Origin: Chthonomonadaceae bacterium
Lineage (GTDB): Bacteria; Armatimonadota; Chthonomonadetes; Chthonomonadales; Chthonomonadaceae
NCBI GenBank assembly: GCA_025355115.1
Contig: JANXLO010000042.1
Span: 1 to 6,156 of the forward strand
Direction of reading: 5' to 3'
Length of the DNA stretch: 6,156 nucleotides
In this document: piece after piece, positions 1-4,726 of the stretch
Position numbering within the stretch: the first letter of the stretch is position 1
Layout: every line of letters begins with the position of its first letter
Notes under the pieces: generated by a model
Database searches by the model: none
Told to the model about the DNA's origin: nothing
What the model saw: the letters and a program-made list of their open reading frames with translations, nothing else
Made by a program: the position numbers and the translations under genes

Positions 1-1335
1 GTCGGTTATCAGCGGTTGGTCACGTTTGAGTGCAAAAACGGCGGCTTTTCCTGGTTTGGCAACGAGCCTGCCCATCAGATGCTCACCGCTTACGGCCTGC
101 TCGAATTCAGCGATATGGCGAAAGTGCATGAGGTCGATCCGGCGGTAATAGCGCGAACACAGAATTGGCTGGCCTCCAAGCAGCGTCCTGACGGGACCTG
201 GGAGGAAAAGGAGCAGGGGATCGCAGAGGGCATCATCAACAGGCAGTCGGGCGTTCTGCGCTCCACCGCCTACGTCGCCTGGGCGCTCGCGGAGAGCGGC
301 TACAAGGGGCCGCAGGTGATGAAGGGGATCGGATACGTCAAGGAGCATGGCGCTGAGGCGAAGGATCCCTACACGCTGGGGGTCATTCTGAACTTGCTCA
401 CGAAAGTGGAGCGCGAAGCTGATACCACCGCGAAGTTCGCAGAGGGTCTGATCGCTCTTGCAAAGACGAACGAGAAGGCCGCCTGGTGGCAGAGCGATAC
501 GCAGACATTCACCGGCGCGAAGGGAGAGGGGGCCGACCTAGAGACGACAGGGCTCGCCGCCTTTGGGCTGGTGAAGTGGGGTCGCAACCCAGGCTTCACC
601 ACGAAGGTGCTCACCTATCTCGTGCAGAGCAAGGACAGCTTCGGCACATGGTCGTCCACGCAGGGAACAGTGTGGAGCATGAAATCCCTGCTCTACGCCA
701 GCCGGAATGCAGGCGGGGGCGGCAAAGGAACGGTCACGATCCTCGCGAACGGGCAAAAAGCTGGCACAGTTCAGATCACAGCCGAGGACAGCGATGTCAT
801 GAGACAGGTCAATCTGGCCGAGTTCATTCACGATGGTGACGCCAACAAAGTGACTCTTGCCTACGAGGGAGAAGGATCGCTACTTTACCAGATCGCTGGC
901 CGCTACTACGAGCCATGGACGGACGCGCCCATTCCGAGACCTGGCTTCGAGCCACTCTCGCTGAAAGTGGAGTACGACAAGACTACGCTCGCTCAGGACG
1001 ACACCGCGACCGTCACAGTCACCGTCCATAACCAGACCACGAGCATAGCGGAGATGCCCCTGATCGACGTCGGAGTTCCGCCCGGATTCACGGTTAACCC
1101 CGAGAAGCTGGAGGACGCAGTGGCGAAGCAGACCATCAGCAAATACACTGTCGCGGCGCGGCAGGTGATTCTCTACATCGAGAAACTTGGCCCCGGCGAG
1201 ACACTTGTTGTCACTTATCAGCTCCGCGCCAAGTATCCGATCAAAGCTAAGACGCCGCTGAGCAAAGCCTATCCTTACTACAATCCCGAGCGCGTAGTGG
1301 TTTCGGCTCCGCAAAACATCGTCGTCACGAAATAG
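1..1335 (+). CDS. Bacterial alpha-2-macroglobulin, C-terminal part (5' truncated)
   Basis: The frame is open from the first base to a TAG at 1333-1335, giving 444 residues with no start in the window. A TTG at 16-18 is an internal leucine, not a start. Residues 1-230 look like the helical thioester-domain toroid of the alpha-2-macroglobulin family: GGFSWFG at 14-20, then LTAYGLLEF, then a WLASKQRPDGTW repeat-like segment and a second ETTGLAAFGLVKW helix pair. Residues about 235-300 are beta-rich. Residues 310-444 resemble the C-terminal receptor-binding-type beta domain, with VGVPPGF and a closing AYPYYNPE. Known bacterial members are large periplasmic proteins, often lipoproteins, thought to trap foreign proteases. 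The thioester CxEQ motif and any signal peptide would lie upstream, so whether this is a thioester-active form cannot be judged. It converges on the minus-strand operon and ends at a shared terminator. The family call is confident; subtype is open. Confidence 0.9.
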   Translation, partial: VGYQRLVTFECKNGGFSWFGNEPAHQMLTAYGLLEFSDMAKVHEVDPAVIARTQNWLASKQRPDGTWEEKEQGIAEGIINRQSGVLRSTAYVAWALAESGYKGPQVMKGIGYVKEHGAEAKDPYTLGVILNLLTKVEREADTTAKFAEGLIALAKTNEKAAWWQSDTQTFTGAKGEGADLETTGLAAFGLVKWGRNPGFTTKVLTYLVQSKDSFGTWSSTQGTVWSMKSLLYASRNAGGGGKGTVTILANGQKAGTVQITAEDSDVMRQVNLAEFIHDGDANKVTLAYEGEGSLLYQIAGRYYEPWTDAPIPRPGFEPLSLKVEYDKTTLAQDDTATVTVTVHNQTTSIAEMPLIDVGVPPGFTVNPEKLEDAVAKQTISKYTVAARQVILYIEKLGPGETLVVTYQLRAKYPIKAKTPLSKAYPYYNPERVVVSAPQNIVVTK

Positions 1336-1357
1336 CAATCGCAGTCGCAAAGCGTGC

Positions 1358-1392
1358 AAAATGAGCCGATTCACAGTGAATCGGCTCATTTT
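1358..1392. terminator. Bidirectional intrinsic terminator between converging genes
   Basis: A perfect inverted repeat has arms ATGAGCCGATTCAC (1361-1374) and GTGAATCGGCTCAT (1376-1389). It is extended by AAA at 1358-1360 pairing with TTT at 1390-1392. On the plus strand the stem runs into TTTTTT (1389-1394); on the minus strand it runs into TTTT (complement of 1361-1358). It lies 22 nt after the alpha-2-macroglobulin stop and 20 nt after the minus-strand operon stop, so it can end both transcripts. Confidence 0.9.
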
Positions 1393-1412
1393 TTGAACTG
1401 TCGTAAGCGATA

Positions 1413-2786
1413 CTATACGGCTAAAGTTCCAAGGGTGCGTGACTGAATTCGGGAGGGTATTTTCGCTTTCCTCAGCACGTCGCCGAAATGGCTCGTGACG
1501 CCAACGTCGCCGATGAGAATAATGCCCTCATGCGTGGTTAGAACTTTTTCAATGAGTTCCCTCAGTTTCTCCAGTCCGTTCTCCACTGCAAAATCGTGGA
1601 AGCGAGCTGGGTCGCCGGGACAGATGACGCCCTCCGAGCTGAGTGTCATGCCGCGATGCAACTGCACCACCCATACCTTTGCTCCGTCATAGACCCACTC
1701 AAATCTTACAGGTCCGAGCTGGGTCTTCAGGCTGTCATGGATGACTGTTACGGCTGCAACAACTTCGGCAGGCAGCTTGCCCTTGGCCTGGCCCAGCATG
1801 AACTCCTCACCCATTCCACTCACGCCCTCGATGATCGGACGCTCGCCAATTCCTACGATCAGTGCGCCTGAGTACCGCGCCTCCACCCCCTCCTGCGCGA
1901 GGACGGAGGCTATCGCCGTGCCTTCGGGATCCTCTACCGCAAGGAGCTGGAAGGGATCCATCCAGCCGTGCTGAGTCGTGAATTTCCCCGGCACTTGCTC
2001 TATTGGGCAGGTGCGTATCCACATCTCACCTGTTCCGGTGGGGCGTCCGAAGCTGAACGGCGCGATGCCACGGGAGATAACAGTCGTTCGAGGAACATTC
2101 ATTCCCAGCAGATCGGCGATCATCAGCCCGAACGCTTTGTCCCCAATGAATCGGCTGAAGCGATTGGGCCAGTTGAGTTCCTGCTGCATGCCAGCCGGGT
2201 CGTCGTCCTGCATCTCCCAGAGAATGGTATGTTCGTTGTTGTATCCGCGTCGGAGTGGATGCAGGCTGAACTCGACCCTGGACGTAAGTGGGTAGTCCAG
2301 CGCGGGACGGAACGAGTAGACAGTCTCCAGGAACCGCAGGCCCTGCGACCGCTGCAAGGCAGTGGTGCCGGGCTTCTCCACGCAACGCGGCGTGTCTCCC
2401 GGTGCAAACTCTATCAAATCGCCAAAGATCACCCCGGACACGCCCCCGTCCGTGACCTCCACTGTTTCGTTGATGATCGTGTGGAGGCCTGCGTTTGAAA
2501 GCTGTGTGATTTTGTCGATCACTGCATCTGCGCCGCTCAATCCATAGAAGAAATCGCGCCCCTTCGGACTGTCGGGGGCAAAGCTCCGTACGTTCACTGC
2601 GCCTTCAGGCGATCTCAGCAGTGCGTCCACAGCAACCCGCAGCGACTCGAAACGAAAATTAGGCTCATATCCAATCACACGTGAAAATCTCTGAGTCACT
2701 GAGGGGTCGAAGCTGACGAACTGCGCGACATTGCCGCTCCTGCTCAACTGGTCAAGGCCTTCGTCTTTGTAGTGCAGTTCGTTCAT
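1413..2786 (-). CDS. PEP-synthase-like ATP-grasp protein with terminal phosphohistidine-type motif
   Basis: A 457-residue protein with ATG at 2786-2784 and TAG at 1415-1413. An AGGA ribosome site (2793-2796) lies 6 nt upstream, and the start overlaps the preceding stop as ATGA, so translation is probably coupled. Residues 211-238 (IGDKAFGLM then MNVPRTTVISR) match the glycine-rich lysine loop that opens the PPDK/PEP-synthase ATP-grasp domain, with K217 as the likely ATP ligand. R258 (WIRTCP), E319-G325 and RFEWVYDG...VWVVQLHR (361-378) follow the family order; the usual Q-x-R ending is here Q375-L-H-R378. Residues 421-445 (GIILIGDVGVTSH then AKIPS) resemble the swivelling phosphohistidine domain, with H433 as the candidate phospho-carrier. 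The large C-terminal PEP/pyruvate-binding barrel of true PEP synthase is absent. Residues 60-192 look like a second, degenerate ATP-grasp copy. Likely a phosphotransferase-type enzyme; substrate unknown. It could also be a catalytically dead relative. Confidence 0.75.
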   Translation of the reverse strand: MNELHYKDEGLDQLSRSGNVAQFVSFDPSVTQRFSRVIGYEPNFRFESLRVAVDALLRSPEGAVNVRSFAPDSPKGRDFFYGLSGADAVIDKITQLSNAGLHTIINETVEVTDGGVSGVIFGDLIEFAPGDTPRCVEKPGTTALQRSQGLRFLETVYSFRPALDYPLTSRVEFSLHPLRRGYNNEHTILWEMQDDDPAGMQQELNWPNRFSRFIGDKAFGLMIADLLGMNVPRTTVISRGIAPFSFGRPTGTGEMWIRTCPIEQVPGKFTTQHGWMDPFQLLAVEDPEGTAIASVLAQEGVEARYSGALIVGIGERPIIEGVSGMGEEFMLGQAKGKLPAEVVAAVTVIHDSLKTQLGPVRFEWVYDGAKVWVVQLHRGMTLSSEGVICPGDPARFHDFAVENGLEKLRELIEKVLTTHEGIILIGDVGVTSHFGDVLRKAKIPSRIQSRTLGTLAV

Positions 2787-3421
2787 CGATAATCCTTTTC
2801 TTCAGCATCAACCTCACCGCCCCGTGCTGCAAGCTTGACTAAATCTGCTATTACCGACTCAAGGAAATCCGTTGGCAACCCGCACTCGGTCATTTCGGAA
2901 ATGGAGAGTCGAATGAGCTTTTTGCCTTCGTTCACCGAGATGGGACTGCCCGACTCATCGCATGCAGGTCTGTCATGACGGCCCGCGACAAGGAATTCGT
3001 AGGTGCATCCGTTGCTGTATTGCCATCCCTCCACGAGCAGTACTTTTGCCGCGAATCGTTCTATCACTCGGCCCCAAAAAAAACGATAGTCGCTCTGATT
3101 CCAGCCAATGAGATCACCAACCGCAGAAGGATTTATTATCGGTTCATTGTGGTCACGTCGCAGCTGTTTTACCAGCTCTCGAACGTGTTCTCGATTTGGG
3201 TCGATGACAAGTCGCTTTAGTTCGGAGCTATATTCTGGCGACGAGGGAGAGGGGAGTTGAGTGGCGGACTTCTTCCAATCGATCATCCGTCGGCCGGAGG
3301 TGAGAGGCACACTGAGATAGACAGCGTTGGTCTCTTGAAGGACGGAGCACATCACATCCAACAGCGCCTCTATCTGGTCGATTCGATAGGAGACGGGCGG
3401 GTATTCGGGCGGCGGAGTCAT
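2783..3421 (-). CDS. Nucleoside 2-deoxyribosyltransferase-like protein
   Basis: A 212-residue protein with ATG at 3421-3419 and TGA at 2785-2783; an AGGA ribosome site (3428-3431) lies 6 nt upstream. Residues 33-40 (AVYLSVPL) resemble the first strand of the nucleoside deoxyribosyltransferase Rossmann-like fold, followed by SGRRMIDW. Residues 78-101 give a helix (EHVRELVKQLR) and then EPIINPSAV, the usual 'far strand, then NP' segment. Residues 107-146 carry W-N-Q-S-D-Y, a helix, then VLLVEGWQYSNGCTYEFLVA, matching the family's W-x-x-S-x-G-x3-E pattern. E142 is the candidate nucleophile. Known members of the fold exchange bases on deoxynucleosides or hydrolyse N-glycosidic bonds of nucleotides, and relatives occur in bacterial conflict systems. 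The last 40 residues are helical with no motif recognised. It is the middle gene, 28 nt after the membrane protein and overlapping the next start by 4 bp. Fold assignment is moderate; reaction is unknown. Confidence 0.7.
   Translation of the reverse strand: MTPPPEYPPVSYRIDQIEALLDVMCSVLQETNAVYLSVPLTSGRRMIDWKKSATQLPSPSSPEYSSELKRLVIDPNREHVRELVKQLRRDHNEPIINPSAVGDLIGWNQSDYRFFWGRVIERFAAKVLLVEGWQYSNGCTYEFLVAGRHDRPACDESGSPISVNEGKKLIRLSISEMTECGLPTDFLESVIADLVKLAARGGEVDAEEKDYR
2793..2796 (-). promoter_or_regulatory. Ribosome binding site of the PEP-synthase-like gene
   Basis: AGGA (within AAAAGGAT) on the minus strand, 6 nt before the ATG at 2786. It lies inside the last codons of the upstream gene, so translation of the two proteins is probably coupled while the second keeps its own initiation signal. 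Confidence 0.65.
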
Positions 3422-3427
3422 GGAGTG

Positions 3428-3431
3428 TCCT
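3428..3431 (-). promoter_or_regulatory. Ribosome binding site of the transferase-like gene
   Basis: AGGA on the minus strand with a 6-nt spacer to the ATG at 3421. It supports that start and independent translation after the 28-nt gap from the upstream membrane-protein stop. Confidence 0.6.
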
Positions 3432-3449
3432 GACTGATGAGTGGGGCTC

Positions 3450-4385
3450 TCAACGCGTCTGCTGCTTGATATCCTCGAGAGCCTGCTGCATCTGCTTCAG
3501 CTGCTGTGAGGTGTTGTCAAGCTGATTCTTCATCTGATTTTGGCGATCCACCAGAGAGCTGATACCCTGGATATTCACGTTCAAAGTCGTTTTCTCCGGG
3601 CTCGCAGGCTTGATCGCATTGGGAAGTGTGACCGCGATGCCCAAACTCTGAAACAAGAAGCCGAGCAGCAGAGTGAGAGCTATGGCGTGAAGACATGCCA
3701 TTCCTCCGCGAATGTTGGCGTGAGCGCTAATGTGTTTGTCCTCACGCTGAAACGACACCAGCAACACGACGAAGAAGTAGATCCCTATAGCCAGCATGAG
3801 CAGTCCAGTCAAAGTGCTGCCCAGTTGGGTGTTCACGCTCTTTTTGAACAGATAAGCAAGCGCGATCTCACCTATTGCAGCGATGAAGATGCGTCTCGTT
3901 ACGGAGGACTTCTTTGCGCTCAATGGCTCCGACGCTTTTCCATCCGCGAAGCTAGTGTAGTGATCCAACTGTCGGTATAACGGTATGCCCGCCTGCTCGT
4001 TGATGTTCGCTTCGCATCTCTTAAGTGTCTGGAGCACTCCTTCGCCATATCTGTTCAGCGGCTCATAGGTGCTCCAGTACCAGAATATCAGTGGCAGACA
4101 GGCGAGGAAACCGGAGATGACCAGCCCTATTGTTTCCTTGCCGAAGGTGAGAAGGGCACCGGAGACCAACGCCATGTAGGAGAAGTTCTGCCAGACTGCC
4201 TTGTAGATGTTCTCGTACCGTGCGGCTGCCTGCTCGTACTCAAGCTTGTATGCCTCGAATGCCAAGGCGCCTTTATCCGGGGCAGGTGGCAGTTCAGTTT
4301 GAGTGGGCAGAGGGTTGAAAATATCGCTGATGCACTTTAGAAAAGACATGTTTTTCTCAAAAGGGCAGTCCAGAATACGAGGCAT
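3450..4385 (-). CDS. Multi-pass membrane protein with C-terminal coiled coil, unknown function
   Basis: A 311-residue protein from ATG at 4385; TGA at 3452-3450. An in-frame ATG at 4349 (residue 13, MSFLK) is an equally reasonable start, because only weak purine stretches precede either codon. Hydrophobic segments are visible at about 66-81, 85-104, 165-180, 190-210 and 228-253, giving a two-helix hairpin, a loop of about 60 residues, and three further helices. Before the first hairpin is an amphipathic stretch (LEYEQAAARYENIYKAV); between the groups is a soluble loop with YEPLNRYGEG. Residues 277-309 are polar, Q-rich and heptad-like (RQNQMKNQLDN, QQLKQMQQALEDIKQQ), predicting a coiled coil for oligomerisation. 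The family is not recognised. The first hairpin is reminiscent of small two-helix effector proteins of the SLATT type, but this is only a resemblance. It is the first gene of the operon, so it may be the membrane partner or effector of the two enzymes downstream. Confidence 0.85.
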   Translation of the reverse strand: MPRILDCPFEKNMSFLKCISDIFNPLPTQTELPPAPDKGALAFEAYKLEYEQAAARYENIYKAVWQNFSYMALVSGALLTFGKETIGLVISGFLACLPLIFWYWSTYEPLNRYGEGVLQTLKRCEANINEQAGIPLYRQLDHYTSFADGKASEPLSAKKSSVTRRIFIAAIGEIALAYLFKKSVNTQLGSTLTGLLMLAIGIYFFVVLLVSFQREDKHISAHANIRGGMACLHAIALTLLLGFLFQSLGIAVTLPNAIKPASPEKTTLNVNIQGISSLVDRQNQMKNQLDNTSQQLKQMQQALEDIKQQTR

Positions 4386-4511
4386 TCACGTCAGGATCTG
4401 GCGCACCAGCTTGCTTGCGACGTCAAGTCCTCGTGGAGTTTTCGGTAGACAGGTTCGATATGTTCCATGATCGTGGCCAAGTGGTTTCACGTGGATGATG
4501 AACTTCGGCCT

Positions 4512-4540
4512 ATTTTAGTGCATTGCACGAACTTTGTCAA
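4512..4540 (-). promoter_or_regulatory. Sigma-70-type promoter of the three-gene operon
   Basis: On the minus strand a perfect -35 box TTGACA (4540-4535) is followed after 17 bp by TAAAAT (4517-4512), one mismatch from the -10 consensus. Transcription would start near 4505, about 120 nt before the first ATG of the operon. An AT-rich TTTAAAT lies further upstream near 4563-4567. The spacer contains the palindrome GTGCATTGCAC (4518-4528), a possible operator. Confidence 0.8.
4518..4528. promoter_or_regulatory. Palindrome inside the promoter spacer, possible operator
   Basis: GTGCATTGCAC is a perfect 5-bp inverted repeat around one central base, sitting directly between the -35 and -10 boxes. 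A dimeric regulator bound here would block RNA polymerase. The palindrome is short, so chance is possible. Confidence 0.35.
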
Positions 4541-4587
4541 CGGGGGTGAGGACTGAGAGCATTTAAAGGTTGAAAGCGACGCGTCAT

Positions 4588-4638
4588 GGCTGTTTTGGGC
4601 TTTCGGCGGAGTGAACTCCTCCGAAAGCCAAAACAGCC
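4588..4638. repeat. Long imperfect hairpin downstream of radA
   Basis: Arms 4588-4611 and 4616-4638 pair over about 22 bp with one bulged G and one mismatch around the loop TGAA. The outer part is GGCTGTTTT / AAAACAGCC and the inner part CTTTCGG / CCGAAAG. It lies about 90 nt past the radA stop. It may end the radA transcript and insulate the operon promoter 48 bp further on, but neither side has a T run, so it is not a textbook intrinsic terminator. A REP-like extragenic repeat is the alternative. Confidence 0.65.
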
Positions 4639-4726
4639 CTAATTATGTCTTCGTGCAGTTAATCGTTGGTGCCACGCTTGCATCGTAGCTTGTATTGACG
4701 GTCAGCCAAGAATTAAGCCCTGGGCA

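Larger units (their letters stand above)
4386..4726. other. Intergenic region between radA and the operon
   Basis: This 341-bp stretch holds the operon promoter (4512-4540), a probable untranslated leader of roughly 120 nt (about 4386-4505) and the long hairpin at 4588-4638. No convincing protein gene is present. A GTG-initiated 34-codon frame (4386-4490, minus) ends immediately before the membrane-protein ATG but has no visible ribosome site. Positions 4639-4726 hold nothing recognisable. Confidence 0.7.

Noticed and set aside
880..1389. Minus-strand open frame opposite the alpha-2-macroglobulin gene (169 codons)
   Set aside because: It runs through the shared terminator hairpin and is antisense to a clear protein family member; composition is R/L-rich without motifs.
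1968..2498. Plus-strand open frame of 176 codons within the PEP-synthase-like gene
   Set aside because: The minus-strand frame carries family motifs, a ribosome site and coupling to its neighbour; this one has none.
4391..4468. 25-codon minus-strand ATG frame in the operon leader
   Set aside because: No ribosome site, no recognisable sequence, and it overlaps another equally weak frame.
4578..4585. GACGCGTC 8-bp palindrome beside the long hairpin
   Set aside because: Too short and not positioned at a promoter; chance is likely in this GC-rich DNA.
4588..4638. Hairpin as a miniature transposon
   Set aside because: No target-site duplication is visible at the ends (TCAT versus CTAA) and the loop is only 4 nt, leaving no internal element.
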